Below are positions 1 to 8,870 of a DNA stretch of 64,000 bases, piece by piece. Below the pieces are notes generated by a model. It was not told the origin of the DNA and made no database searches. It saw nothing but the letters and a program-made list of their open reading frames with translations. Location: assembly GCF_000317435.1 (NCBI RefSeq), contig NC_019751.1:1922001-1986000 (forward strand). Reading direction: 5' to 3'. Position numbers and translations under genes: made by a program. The first letter of the stretch is position 1, and each line of letters begins with the position of its first letter. The DNA is from Calothrix sp. PCC 6303 (GTDB taxonomy: Bacteria > Cyanobacteriota > Cyanobacteriia > Cyanobacteriales > Nostocaceae).

Positions 1-787
1 TTTGCGACAAGCCGCTATGTCGTAAGACGACATGCTATGGTACGCGTCTACCTTACGACCCTCCGGGAAGCCGCTACGCGTCTACGCAATGACGCATTTG
101 AATCGCTCAAAAAACTCCGGGTTTCATCATGGACGAGGTTTAACCTACTTCTTTGAGAGGTCGAGGAGCTAAATACCTATAGCGAACCAAAACTAGTATG
201 GTATGGCACTAAGTAAATCACGGTTAAATAACAAACTAATTAAATAGTTGCTCAAGCTGGTTTTATTTTCTAACTTGAGAACTACCTTGGTATTTTGTTT
301 TTTGGACTACGAACTATATAGCATCAATAAGAAAACAGAGAATAACTAGGGGTTTTTCTCCTAGAGATAAAATTATTATCTCAATACTTGCCTATTATGG
401 CTAAATTGTCATTAGTTATTTACCGAAACTTGCCTTCTCAGATTAGACTGCCAAACGTAAAGTATCGTAAAAATACTTTCATTAGTGGCAGTAGTTCCCT
501 AGCTTACCTGGTATCTAAGCCTAGTCAAAAAACACATCAACAGAATTATTCTCTTGATAGATTCGCCTATAAGTTTCAGACTAATTGTATCCTAGACTAC
601 AATTTGAACTTGTATCAGAATTTTATCCGCAGAGATTCGAGGATATGTACAATGGAGATGACAACAGTGAAAACTAAATACTGCTCTTAATACTATTTAA
701 ACTTAATCATCCACTTTTTATATCCCTATTATTAGGATACTTAATAATAGTTTTATTTTCACTAAAATTTTCCAAAGTTGCTTCCAA
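1..787. other. Intergenic region with GC-rich repeat modules
   Basis: No convincing gene was found before ycf20. The first ~110 bases hold GC-rich, partly palindromic modules (for example GTCGTAAGACGAC at about 20-32, and GCCGCTACGCGTCTACG twice in slightly different form), the same kind of sequence that is embedded in the repeat at 33.8-34.2 kb. The rest is AT-rich. A 100-codon open frame around 388-690 has no ribosome binding site and an unremarkable composition, so I do not call it. Confidence 0.5.
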
Positions 788-1117
788 ATGCAGAATACAC
801 GTTTAAACAACTTGTTTGATGCGATCGCACGCAGAACCCAGGAGGTATTTGTAAATCCCTGGAGGAGATTATCACTGCTTGTAATTAGCTTCCTGTCTGG
901 TTTTTTCCTGGGAACAGCAGTTTCCACTACAGCCGGACAAAAAGCCGAACTTGATATAGTTGCTGCCGCATTTATTCTTATAATTACAGAAACTGTCAGC
1001 CGAATATACTATCGACGAGGAAACGGAACCAACTCCCTAGGATTGGAAGTTCTAAATACCCTCAAAATTGGTTTAATGTATAGTCTGTTTATTGAAGCAC
1101 TAAAACTGGGATCATGA
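788..1117 (+). CDS. ycf20: Ycf20-like DUF565 membrane protein
   Basis: A 109-residue protein of the DUF565/Ycf20 family, found in cyanobacteria and algal/plant plastids. The family hallmark is an N-terminal helix with the pattern TRLNNLFDAI, followed by a PWRRLSL stretch, a first membrane segment (about residues 28-48) and a second hydrophobic segment (about 57-73) ending in ETVSRIYYRR. The length matches the family. In plants and algae Ycf20 homologues have been linked to non-photochemical quenching; the cyanobacterial role is not established. The start is the ATG that gives the conserved N-terminus. It stands alone, followed by a heptamer repeat array. Confidence 0.85.
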   Translation: MQNTRLNNLFDAIARRTQEVFVNPWRRLSLLVISFLSGFFLGTAVSTTAGQKAELDIVAAAFILIITETVSRIYYRRGNGTNSLGLEVLNTLKIGLMYSLFIEALKLGS

Positions 1118-1126
1118 TGGGACGAG

Positions 1127-1182
1127 GGCAGGAGGCAGAAGGCAGAAGGCAGGAGGCAGGAGGCAGAAGGCAGAAGGAAGGA
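1127..1182 (+). repeat. Heptamer tandem repeat, GGCAGRA x8
   Basis: Eight consecutive 7-bp units of the form GGCAGAA or GGCAGGA (last unit GGAAGGA), starting 10 bases after the ycf20 stop codon. This is the STRR class of repeats known from heterocystous cyanobacteria. Confidence 0.9.
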
Positions 1183-1259
1183 GGAAGCTTGAACAGGAAA
1201 GCAAACACTTTCTCTTAAAAAGGGGAGACTTGTACCATGTTGACTTCGCTCAAAGGGAT

Positions 1260-1447
1260 CTGCGGTGTATACAGAAGTCTTTTAGAGTTGCATCCCAGGC
1301 TTTTGATTCCCCAACTCCCTTACACTTGGCGAAGCCGCTCTAAAAGAGCTAGGGGACAGAATACCTCTCAAAGTCTCCCAATTTATCGGGGATTTAGGGG
1401 GATCTACGACGATTTTTATTTTGGACAGAGATGTGTGTACACCGTAG
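1260..1447 (+). repeat. Dispersed repeat F, copy 1, with terminal inverted repeats
   Basis: A 188-bp element starting CTGCGGTGTATACAGA and ending TGTGTGTACACCGTAG, so the ends are near-perfect inverted repeats. Related copies lie at 22310-22498 (same orientation) and 33816-34202 (inverted and enlarged). The interior shares the phrases AGCCGCTCTAAAAGAGCTAG and GGGATTTAGGGGGATCTAC with copy 2. It looks like a non-autonomous, MITE-like element. Confidence 0.7.
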
Positions 1448-1519
1448 GGGGGAAAAGAGGGAAGGGAGAAAAGAGGATCAAATCCTTAACTGTTCACTGT
1501 TCACTGATAACTGATTTCC

Positions 1520-2563
1520 ATGAACTGGTTAGATAAAACTTTAATTACTGCCAAAGCGACAATATTAACAGATACTTCGAGAGCAAAAGCATTTGGAATC
1601 ACACCTCAAAATATTGATGTCGCAATTGAAGAGCGTGCAGAATTATTTAAACTTGTGTATCCAGAGTTTTGCGAATTCTGTATCAACGTATTAAAAATAA
1701 AAACCAATTCAGAGGAAATGGAAAGCTTCCACGACATAAGTCGTTCCCTATTGTGGGATTTGTGGCTCCCTTTGGGGTTAAAGTTGGCAAACTGCCGGGA
1801 AAATTTGCAGCGTCCCTTGATTCAGGGTATTTTGGGAGGGCAGGGGACAGGTAAAACCACCCTGGCTCAAGCCATGGGGTTAATTTTAGCAAAATTAGGA
1901 TATAAAACCCTAAGTTTATCGCTAGATGACCTGTACAAAACATATAGCGATCGCATTCAACTCCAACAGCAAGATTCTCGTCTACTTTGGCGTGGACCAC
2001 CAGGAACCCATGATATTAATTTAGGGATTGAGGTGCTTGATCAAGTTCGTGAATCTAATCAGCTAATTTCCATACCTCGATTTGATAAATCTGCCCACAA
2101 TGGGATGGGTGATAGAACTACTCCCGATGTTGTTTCTGATATTGATATAGTTTTGTTTGAAGGTTGGTTTGTAGGTGTTCGTCCCATCGATCCTCAAGCT
2201 TTTGATCAACCACCTACTCCCATCAATACCTACACAGATCGAGAATTTGCTCGTGATATGAATCGTCAACTTGCTAATTATTTACCACTTTGGCAACGTT
2301 TAGATCATCTGATGATTTTATATCCTAAAGATTATCGTTATTCGCTCCAGTGGCGGAAACAAGCTGAACATCAAATGATTGCTAAAGGGAAAAGTGGTAT
2401 GACTGACATGCAAATTGAGGAGTTTGTCAATTACTTTTGGCGAGCATTACACCCAGAATTATTTATTAAACCCTTGTTAAAATTACCACAATTTGTTGAC
2501 TTAGTAGTTGAAGTTAATGCGGATCATTCTTTTGGTGCTGTGTACGGAAAGGAAGCAACTTAA
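1520..2563 (+). CDS. glyK: D-glycerate 3-kinase, plant/cyanobacterial type
   Basis: This 347-residue P-loop kinase matches the GLYK family that phosphorylates D-glycerate to 3-phosphoglycerate, the last step of the photorespiratory glycolate cycle. The Walker A motif GGQGTGKTT is at residues 106-114, followed by the LSLDDLYKTY motif (about 136-145, the uridine kinase/PRK-like fold) and the downstream LFEGWFVGVRP motif. The C-terminal part (HQMIAKGKSGMTDMQIEEF) is also typical of GLYK. The ATG at 1520 gives a normal-length protein. It is convergent with the Rieske gene, with a perfect palindrome between them. Confidence 0.88.
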   Translation: MNWLDKTLITAKATILTDTSRAKAFGITPQNIDVAIEERAELFKLVYPEFCEFCINVLKIKTNSEEMESFHDISRSLLWDLWLPLGLKLANCRENLQRPLIQGILGGQGTGKTTLAQAMGLILAKLGYKTLSLSLDDLYKTYSDRIQLQQQDSRLLWRGPPGTHDINLGIEVLDQVRESNQLISIPRFDKSAHNGMGDRTTPDVVSDIDIVLFEGWFVGVRPIDPQAFDQPPTPINTYTDREFARDMNRQLANYLPLWQRLDHLMILYPKDYRYSLQWRKQAEHQMIAKGKSGMTDMQIEEFVNYFWRALHPELFIKPLLKLPQFVDLVVEVNADHSFGAVYGKEAT

Positions 2564-2567
2564 AGAA

Positions 2568-2588
2568 GGCAGTAGGCAGTGGGCAGTA
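2568..2588 (+). repeat. Heptamer repeat, GGCAGTR x3
   Basis: Three 7-bp units (GGCAGTA, GGCAGTG, GGCAGTA) directly after the glycerate kinase stop codon; same family as the array at 1127-1182. Confidence 0.8.
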
Positions 2589-2640
2589 GGGGTATTAAAT
2601 AAACCCCCTACTATTGATCAATTAGATTCCCAAAAAAATT

Positions 2641-2668
2641 GTAGAGACGTGACATGTCACGTCTCTAC
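2641..2668. repeat. Perfect 28-bp palindrome of the GTAGAGACG family
   Basis: A perfect inverted repeat GTAGAGACGTGACA/TGTCACGTCTCTAC between the convergent genes glyK and the Rieske protein. It could act as a bidirectional terminator, although no clear U-tract follows. Relatives lie at 18007-18077, 22190-22217, 29159-29185, 39891-39919, 45137-45162 and 62549-62577. Confidence 0.85.
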
Positions 2669-2689
2669 GTTATCCGAATAATTTTATGA

Positions 2690-3040
2690 TTAGACTTCTA
2701 CCCAAATACTTCCTTCCTCAATGCGGGTAGGAAAAACCGGGAGTTGTTTTTCTTTAGAAATCATTCCTAACACTTTGCCAACACCAGGTGGAAATGGAGT
2801 CCATTCAACGACGTTCCCCGTATCCAACTTAAAGCAGCTACGATGAAAAGGACAAATTATCTCTTCGTTGTCTGTAACCTTGCCTTTATTCATTGGTAAC
2901 TTCAGGTGTGGGCAGATATTATCGACTGCGTAAATTTTATTTTTATGGTTCAATAGCAGAATGGCACGTTGTTCAACTTTAACAACTTTACGGGCATCAA
3001 GTGGTAATTCGTCTTGGGAAAGAACTTTTGTCCAACTCAT
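2690..3040 (-). CDS. Small Rieske [2Fe-2S] protein
   Basis: A stand-alone Rieske domain of 116 residues. The two cluster-binding motifs are C-x-H (CPH, residues 43-45) and C-x2-H (CPFH, residues 63-66), 17 residues apart as in Rieske ferredoxins and oxygenase-type Rieske proteins. There is no signal peptide or transmembrane helix, so it is a soluble ferredoxin-like electron carrier or a subunit related to NirD/BphF. The ATG at 3040 is preferred over the upstream TTG because an AGAGGAAG ribosome binding site precedes it. No oxygenase partner gene is adjacent, so the partner is unknown. Confidence 0.85.
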   Translation of the reverse strand: MSWTKVLSQDELPLDARKVVKVEQRAILLLNHKNKIYAVDNICPHLKLPMNKGKVTDNEEIICPFHRSCFKLDTGNVVEWTPFPPGVGKVLGMISKEKQLPVFPTRIEEGSIWVEV

Positions 3041-3369
3041 CAACTCTTCCTCTCTTTATATTCCCAACTGTAAGGTGGCAGACTTGGGATTTTGCACTCT
3101 TTTCGATCTTGTTCTCATCTGGATCTTACGATATTTGGGTACGAAGAAAGAAATATTGAGAAAATAATTGACATAAGACTTTCGTCAAATTTAACAGTTT
3201 AGCGGTAACTAATCCTACGGACTTATGCTAGTCTGCGACAAGCCACTTAATAACAAAACTCCACTTTTGTTAAATTTACCCTGATGTACAAAAAATAACG
3301 CTGAATACTTACATTGAGAATTTATGAACTTAACCTTAATATTTAATTGGGTGCGCTTTGGTGCCAATT
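3041..3369. other. Intergenic spacer between divergent genes
   Basis: AT-rich DNA between the divergent Rieske and HlyD-type genes; it must carry both promoters. I see no repeats or genes in it. Confidence 0.4.
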
Positions 3370-4458
3370 ATGGAAAATACTAATTTATCACAGCCAGCAG
3401 ATCAATTCGCTCAACCTGAAGATGAAGACGGGAAAATTAAAGTGAGAGAATCTGAAAGTAGCGCAATTACAACGGTAGATCCAGATATCTCCCCAGCAAC
3501 AGAAAACAAATCTGGTACTTCTTCCTTCCGTCAAGTTTTACCAAAGTTAGTTATTGGTGTGGCTTTGGGTAGTGCAGCGATCGCGTCAAGCATCTATGCT
3601 TATCGTTGGTGGCAATATGCCCAATATCATCAACAAACTGATAATGCTTTTATCAGTGCGGAGATATATCCAGTTACTACCCGTCTGGGGGGAATTGTCA
3701 CGGAGGTTTTGGTTAAAGAGAAGCAAGCTGTAACTCCCGGTACACCTTTGCTGAAGTTAGACTCACGGGAGTCTTTGGTACAATTAGCACAGTCAAAGGC
3801 TGCTTTGGATGTTGCCAAACAACAAGCCGAAGTCACTAAAGATAATGTGGAGTTGGCAACGGCAAATGCGGAACCCATAGTGGGTTCGGTAGTTGGCAGT
3901 AATGGTAAACCCGTGAAACTACCAGCACTTTCACCAATTAATGCCAAACAAATCGAAGTCAACCGTCAACAGTATAAGGCTGCACTGGCTGCGATCGCTC
4001 AAAAGCAAGCGGAGTTAAAACAAGCCGAACTCAAGCTATCCTACAGCAAAGTAACAGCATTAGTTCCAGGAGAAGTTAGTAATCAAAATATCCGCATTGG
4101 ACAACAGGTTCAAGCTGGACAAACCCTGATGGAGATAGTTCAACAAAGTCCTTGGATTGTGGCTAATTTCCGCGAGAATCAACTGGAAAAAATCCAGCCG
4201 GGGCAAAAAGTAGAAATTCAAATAGCAGCTTTTCCTAGCCGTAAATTTATCGGTAATGTTGAAAGCATTGCTTCTGGTTCTCCAATTCAAATTACTCCAA
4301 TTTCTTCAGATAACAAAACAGATAATATTCCTAATGTTCCTGTTAATAATGAGCGTCGAATTCCTGTAAAAATCACCTTTGAGCCTGATAGTCTCGGAGA
4401 CTTTCAAGCTCGTATTCATCCCGGAATGTCGGCAAAAGTTACCATAAATACTAAGTGA
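3370..4458 (+). CDS. HlyD/EmrA-family membrane fusion protein
   Basis: A 362-residue periplasmic adaptor. An acidic cytoplasmic N-terminus (1-55) is followed by one transmembrane helix (about 60-79), then the TDNAFISAEIYPVTTRLGG segment that opens the barrel-sandwich (lipoyl-like) domain, an alpha-helical hairpin rich in Ala/Gln (about 135-235), the second lipoyl half (GEVSNQNIRIGQQVQAGQ) and a beta-barrel (about 265-360). This is the EmrA-like arrangement that links an inner-membrane transporter to an outer-membrane channel. I choose ATG 3370 over the TTG at 3358. No transporter or TolC gene lies beside it, so substrate and partners are unknown. Confidence 0.85.
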   Translation: MENTNLSQPADQFAQPEDEDGKIKVRESESSAITTVDPDISPATENKSGTSSFRQVLPKLVIGVALGSAAIASSIYAYRWWQYAQYHQQTDNAFISAEIYPVTTRLGGIVTEVLVKEKQAVTPGTPLLKLDSRESLVQLAQSKAALDVAKQQAEVTKDNVELATANAEPIVGSVVGSNGKPVKLPALSPINAKQIEVNRQQYKAALAAIAQKQAELKQAELKLSYSKVTALVPGEVSNQNIRIGQQVQAGQTLMEIVQQSPWIVANFRENQLEKIQPGQKVEIQIAAFPSRKFIGNVESIASGSPIQITPISSDNKTDNIPNVPVNNERRIPVKITFEPDSLGDFQARIHPGMSAKVTINTK

Positions 4459-4500
4459 ATGGTGAGTAGGGAATAGTGAGTATGGGAAAATCGCTTGGAG

Positions 4501-4675
4501 ACTCATTACTCATTACTCATTACTCATTACTCATTACTCATTACTCATTACTCATTACTCATTACTCATTACTCATTACTCATTACTCATTACTCATTAC
4601 TCATTACTCATTACTCATTACTCATTACTCATTACTCATTACTCATTACTCATTACTCATTACTCATTACTCATT
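4501..4675 (+). repeat. Heptamer tandem array, ACTCATT x25
   Basis: Exactly 25 uninterrupted, identical 7-bp units (175 bp). The array lies between the 3' ends of the HlyD gene and the phoD-like gene and stops at the base next to the phoD-like stop codon. It is open in several frames, giving spurious LLITHYS repeats. It is an STRR-type cyanobacterial microsatellite; shorter relatives of the same heptamer occur near 41784-41812 and 60197-60210. Confidence 0.97.
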
Positions 4676-7135
4676 TTAATCCTGCCTCACTTCCTTCAAT
4701 ATCTCATTCATCGGGTGTTTTTGATCATTAAAACTCAATGAAACCTCACACCTAGTTAAGGGAAATGGTTCTAAAAGTTTCCCTTCTTCCCAACTTTCCA
4801 AACGCCACCATAGTGTTTGAACAGCAATTTCTCGACCATTTGTTAATTCAAAAGTGATTTCACCAATATTATTTACTCCTACAATTTCTTTACCACTTCC
4901 CCACTGATTACAATATTCTCGATGGTTTTTCGCTTTAGATAAATATGATTCTAGGGCTAAAGTTCTATCTTGTCCTGGTAAAGGTGAAATACATAAATTT
5001 GATGTTGATTGATGTTTCGTTTGACTAACTTGTAACTGTTCATATTCAGCTAATAAAAAGTCAATTCGATACCACCATTCTGGTTTTTTCTTAACTTCTA
5101 ATGCCCGAAACCAGCCACGTTCATCAACTAAATCAGCCATAGCTGGATTCCCCTTAATTCTCCAGGGAATTGTTTGCACTGTATCATTGATAAACGTGTA
5201 GGAAAGACCAATTTCTAGTTCTTTCTCAGTGGGATTTGTCCATCCTAGTATTTCGGAACTTGGTAAATTATTAATACTTTCTACAGGGAAAAAGCCCATA
5301 TTGTGTAATGATTGACTACCGCCAAATCCGCTAGCTTCATTTTTAAAAGAACTACTAGTAAATTGGGTAATGATCATTTCAGTGCTTATTGAATTTTGAT
5401 GTTGAAAAGGACGTGTGGCAGAGTATTGTAAACGTGAAGAAAAGCTATAATGTACATCGCCAGATAAAATAATTACCCGGCTTTGGTGAGAAGGTACTGC
5501 CCTTAAAGCTAAAGTAGCTAATAACCTTTCAAATGCAGCAACTTGTAATCCCCAAGCTTCAGTATCATAACCCCAAGCCGCAGTTCCTAATTTCTCGGTG
5601 ATACTTTTAGCATATCTTTGAATAGTTTCCAGAAACGGAACACCAATTACTGGACTTGGTGAAATAATTAAAGTTATTTTAACTCCTTCTTGGTGACGTG
5701 CTTGAGTAATTTGTTTTTCACAAGCTTCTTGACTCAACAGCGCAGGAAAATCGAAATTTTCACCAGGAAATTCTCGTTGTGTACGGGTATCAAGAACAAT
5801 TACTTCATAACTTGGCGCAGTAATGATATAGTGCCACGTTAATGCTTCTGGATTGGGAGTTAAGCGTCTAGGATTGCTTTGGGAGATATCTGCGACTTTG
5901 GGTATTCCTAGATGCAATTCTATTGCTGCTAGTGCTGATTTATTTTCTCCTCCACTGAGAAACCAAGTTTCAGCAGCTTGAAGTAGTTTTCCCCCTGGTT
6001 GGTTTGAGATGAATTGTGTTGGGGTGTTTCCCCAACCTTGACATAGGGCATATGCTAGGAGACCATTTTGAATTATCCGTCTACCAAGGGGTTTAGTGTA
6101 AATGCGATCGCACCATGCCAGATTCAGGTTCCAATCGTCGGTAATTTCATGATCATCAAAGATCATGTAGGTAGGAATATTTGCTAAAGCGCGCCTAACT
6201 TGGGGAATAGTTGAGTAAAATTCTTTTAATTCCTGAACTTCATCATCAAATAATATCTTGGCTTTACGGGAAAGTTTTGTGTCAGGGTGAACTTGTTCTA
6301 AGGTGGGAAAATCTTCAGGATGTACCCACAAGATATCACTCCAAACAAAAAGATACATCATTAAAAATTCACTAAATGTGAATAAATGACTTTTAGAAAT
6401 ATTATTAATTTTGTTTATTTTATTAATACTTGCTGTCAATCCCGCAATATTTGTAGCTAAATGATTGCGTCTACCTGGATTTAATTCTTCAATATTTTCA
6501 ATATCTGGCAATACTTCTGACCAACCCAAAAGTGTCTCACTGGCATCACGTAACATAAACAGTAAAACATCTGCCACATCATCGGCATAAATTTGATCTC
6601 CAGTTAAAAATAGTTGATGCGGTCGTTTTTGGGGATTCTGAGATAAAGCTTCTCCAATTATTTTATCTACCGTTGCTAAAGCATCTATACTTTCACCATG
6701 TGCCTTTCTACAAGAACCATGAAGCAAGCGTAACTCGTCTATATTATTGGGAGGTAAAGCAAAACTGGGTAATTTGTATTCAGGATATGTAATATTTGAA
6801 TTATGGAACTGGTTTGTGAAAATATTGGGAGAATCAAAGGTTTCTCCATTTCCAAGATCTATATTATATAAATAATTTTCACCATTCAAAAGCCTTTTAT
6901 TTGAGGCTTTTGCGGTCACTGTTGCCAAATGTATATGAGTCCCAATTTGAATAGTTTTTTGACTACCAGTAAGTAATAAATTACCTGAAATATCAAAAAT
7001 ATTTAAAGTGATTGTGCGACTCTCCTTTAATACTAACCAGATAGTTACTGCCTCAGGCTCGCTGCATCGAATAATCGGTCCAGCTAAAACTATTGGTAAT
7101 TGTTGAAGTCGCTCTCTTAGTGGTTTCCAACTCAT
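4676..7135 (-). CDS. PhoD-like metallophosphatase
   Basis: An 819-residue protein with a PhoD-type calcineurin-like metallophosphatase core. Metal-binding signatures are GDQIYADD, the FDDHEITDDWN motif and SGDVHYSF. The N-terminal ~110 residues form a beta-rich domain before the catalytic region, and about 250 residues follow the last motif, making it longer than Bacillus-type PhoD (about 550-580). No Tat (RR) or Sec signal is visible, so it may be cytoplasmic, unlike classical exported PhoD alkaline phosphatases. Substrate is unknown; phosphodiester or phosphomonoester hydrolysis is likely. The stop codon abuts the heptamer array. Confidence 0.85.
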   Translation of the reverse strand: MSWKPLRERLQQLPIVLAGPIIRCSEPEAVTIWLVLKESRTITLNIFDISGNLLLTGSQKTIQIGTHIHLATVTAKASNKRLLNGENYLYNIDLGNGETFDSPNIFTNQFHNSNITYPEYKLPSFALPPNNIDELRLLHGSCRKAHGESIDALATVDKIIGEALSQNPQKRPHQLFLTGDQIYADDVADVLLFMLRDASETLLGWSEVLPDIENIEELNPGRRNHLATNIAGLTASINKINKINNISKSHLFTFSEFLMMYLFVWSDILWVHPEDFPTLEQVHPDTKLSRKAKILFDDEVQELKEFYSTIPQVRRALANIPTYMIFDDHEITDDWNLNLAWCDRIYTKPLGRRIIQNGLLAYALCQGWGNTPTQFISNQPGGKLLQAAETWFLSGGENKSALAAIELHLGIPKVADISQSNPRRLTPNPEALTWHYIITAPSYEVIVLDTRTQREFPGENFDFPALLSQEACEKQITQARHQEGVKITLIISPSPVIGVPFLETIQRYAKSITEKLGTAAWGYDTEAWGLQVAAFERLLATLALRAVPSHQSRVIILSGDVHYSFSSRLQYSATRPFQHQNSISTEMIITQFTSSSFKNEASGFGGSQSLHNMGFFPVESINNLPSSEILGWTNPTEKELEIGLSYTFINDTVQTIPWRIKGNPAMADLVDERGWFRALEVKKKPEWWYRIDFLLAEYEQLQVSQTKHQSTSNLCISPLPGQDRTLALESYLSKAKNHREYCNQWGSGKEIVGVNNIGEITFELTNGREIAVQTLWWRLESWEEGKLLEPFPLTRCEVSLSFNDQKHPMNEILKEVRQD

Positions 7136-7464
7136 ACAATTACTGCCAAATAGGGAATATAATATTAAAGTATATTTCTTGGTGACTAAACAATGTCAAC
7201 CTGATGGATGTTAAAAGTTATATATTTTTTCATTTTGAAAGTAGTTGGTAAAGTCATTAAGTATTTATGAATACTGAAAAGGGATAAACTCTACTGAAAG
7301 TTAATTTCATCTTGCAAAAGAATCTTTGAAGATCCTACTAGAAAATAAACAAGTGATAGTTTGCTCACCATTAATTATAAAATCGAGCATTGAGATTAAC
7401 GCAGAGAATTGAAAATTGGGATTTCGCGGAATATATTTATTTACGTAGTCATACACCCTAAGCA
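7136..7464. other. Intergenic spacer, nothing recognised
   Basis: AT-rich spacer upstream of the phoD-like gene. I see no gene, repeat or terminator in it. Confidence 0.4.
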
Positions 7465-8076
7465 TTAGCCTTGATAGTTAGGCGATCGCCAATTATACTG
7501 GTTCCATTCATAAATGCCTTGAACTTCATATTCAGCACCATTTTCAAAGCGAATGACACAATTGGTAAAAATATCTTCTCCATCTTGAATTTTATTTACG
7601 TGAATTACGGTGCAAGGATACCATTCACGATTATCGGGGTTTTTATCCTGTACCCATTCCCAGAGTACATTGCAAACCTCAATGCGATCGCCTACTCTCA
7701 GTTGTAGTAGATTTTCGGTAGCTATTTGCTGAAAATGATAGGGTTGCAACCGATCTAACCATTGCATTCCAAAGCGTTGACGAATAAAATTAACTCCACC
7801 AGAGTCGTTTCCATGTAGCCAATCATTGAGTAATTGAGCTTTCCAGGGAATTTGTTGTGCTTCTTGGTTTCTGACAAACTGTAAAAAAGTCTCCAACTCA
7901 TCCGAGTTTAACTCAACCAACGGATTATCATCTAGCTCTTTTATTTCCGATGCGTGCTGACTTTGCTCAACTAGTTGTAGTAAAATTTGCTTCTGCTCCT
8001 CAGTAAGGGGACAACTAGCAATATCACAGTGGCGAAAAGCGACTTTGAGAAGTGATTCCATCTGATTTGGTTTCAT
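7465..8076 (-). CDS. Protein of unknown function, 203 aa
   Basis: I do not recognise the family. The N-terminal half is helical and acidic, with a short motif CDIASCPLTEEQKQIL near residues 17-32; the C-terminal ~80 residues are beta-rich and aromatic (RVGDRIEV, EWYPCTVIHVN, VIRFENGAEYEV), resembling a small SH3-like barrel, with several Trp residues. No signal peptide or membrane helix is visible, so it is probably cytoplasmic. The frame is well formed, with HIP1 sites inside it. It is transcribed towards the phoD-like gene, with 329 bases between them. Confidence 0.6.
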   Translation of the reverse strand: MKPNQMESLLKVAFRHCDIASCPLTEEQKQILLQLVEQSQHASEIKELDDNPLVELNSDELETFLQFVRNQEAQQIPWKAQLLNDWLHGNDSGGVNFIRQRFGMQWLDRLQPYHFQQIATENLLQLRVGDRIEVCNVLWEWVQDKNPDNREWYPCTVIHVNKIQDGEDIFTNCVIRFENGAEYEVQGIYEWNQYNWRSPNYQG

Positions 8077-8196
8077 ATATGAGGTTTGATTTTCTAAATT
8101 TATTGATTTTAGTTAAAATTAAAGGCTCAAATTCCCATTTTTCCATTCACGATTAGGGTTAAAATCTCCTTATAAGATTTATATACGGTGTGCTTT

Positions 8197-8631
8197 ATGC
8201 AGTTGCGATCGCTTGCAGTTATTTTCCTTACCTGTGTCTTTGCGTTACTATCATTGGTGTCTACTCCCAACGCGATCGCTCTAACACAAATAAAGCTTTC
8301 TGATATATCCTACGAAAAGTGTCCACCAGAAATAGGTGAAGGTTCTGTAGGTAGCGGTGCAAGTTCCGTCGCTGCTAGTTGTTTTTTGGTTAATGGTATA
8401 GCCGAGAACGCCACTAATAAGTATGTTTACGATGCAGATATATTTGGTCGGATCTACGATGCGAATAATGACTCTGTAATGCAAAACCGCACCCGTATCG
8501 GTGCAATAGCAGAAGTCCCCCCTGGTAAAAGCAACTTCCAATTTCGCATCACTGTACCTGCAAACCAGCCTGAACCTTTACAACTCAAGCAATTTAAAGC
8601 AGCAGGATTTAGTGCCCAAGTTCGCAAGTAA
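8197..8631 (+). CDS. Secreted protein of unknown function, 144 aa
   Basis: A Sec-type signal peptide is clear: MQLRSLAVIF, a hydrophobic core and a cleavage site near PNAIA (about residue 29). The mature ~115 residues are beta-rich with two cysteines (CPPE and ASCF, about 22 residues apart) that could form a disulphide. A NGIAENATNKYVYDADIFGR stretch followed by a VPPGKSNFQF segment resembles small immunoglobulin-like extracellular domains (FxLYD-like), but this is only an impression. ATG 8197 is chosen because it begins a clean signal peptide; the upstream GTG adds three residues. Function unknown. Confidence 0.6.
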   Translation: MQLRSLAVIFLTCVFALLSLVSTPNAIALTQIKLSDISYEKCPPEIGEGSVGSGASSVAASCFLVNGIAENATNKYVYDADIFGRIYDANNDSVMQNRTRIGAIAEVPPGKSNFQFRITVPANQPEPLQLKQFKAAGFSAQVRK

Positions 8632-8787
8632 AACCAACTTTCGAGAACTAGTGAAACTGAACCTGATTATTTTTTTAGTTTATATTGCTTTAATCACCCC
8701 GTGCGGTACATTATGCGACAGCTATGGTGGGGAAACTAAATCAATTGCAAAATTATTATCGAATCGCTTTACCAAAAAATTGGGTCT

Positions 8788-8814
8788 AAAGCCCCGTCCT
8801 TGTAGGACGGCTTT
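8788..8814 (+). terminator. Hairpin plus T-run, terminator or left end of the TnpB element
   Basis: Stem AAAGCC..CGTCC / GGACGGCTTT with a two-base bulge, followed by TTTTTC. It could terminate transcription from the secreted-protein gene. Because it lies just upstream of tnpB it may instead mark the left end of that element. Confidence 0.5.
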
Positions 8815-8870
8815 TTCATGATTATTGCTCATAATTGTGGTAAAATTACGTTAGTACATCCAACGTAAAT

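Larger units (their letters stand above)
1118..1519. other. Repeat-filled spacer between ycf20 and glycerate kinase
   Basis: The spacer contains the GGCAGRA array, a copy of a dispersed repeat at 1260-1447 and a short ACTGTTC heptamer run near 1492-1510 just before the kinase gene. No gene is supported here; the 99-codon frame at 1237-1536 lies inside the dispersed repeat. Confidence 0.6.

Noticed and set aside
388-690. 100-codon open frame at the window start
   Set aside because: Starts at TTG, no ribosome binding site, composition rich in Ser/Asn/Lys/Tyr as expected from AT-rich noncoding DNA, no recognisable motif.
1237-1536. 99-codon frame before the glycerate kinase gene
   Set aside because: Lies inside dispersed repeat F copy 1 and overlaps the kinase start.
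4501-4675. CRISPR array
   Set aside because: Units are 7 bp with no spacers and no cas genes nearby; it is a simple tandem repeat.
4476-4731. Frames encoding LLITHYS repeats
   Set aside because: Produced by the heptamer array, whose 21-base period reads as seven codons in every open frame; not a protein gene.
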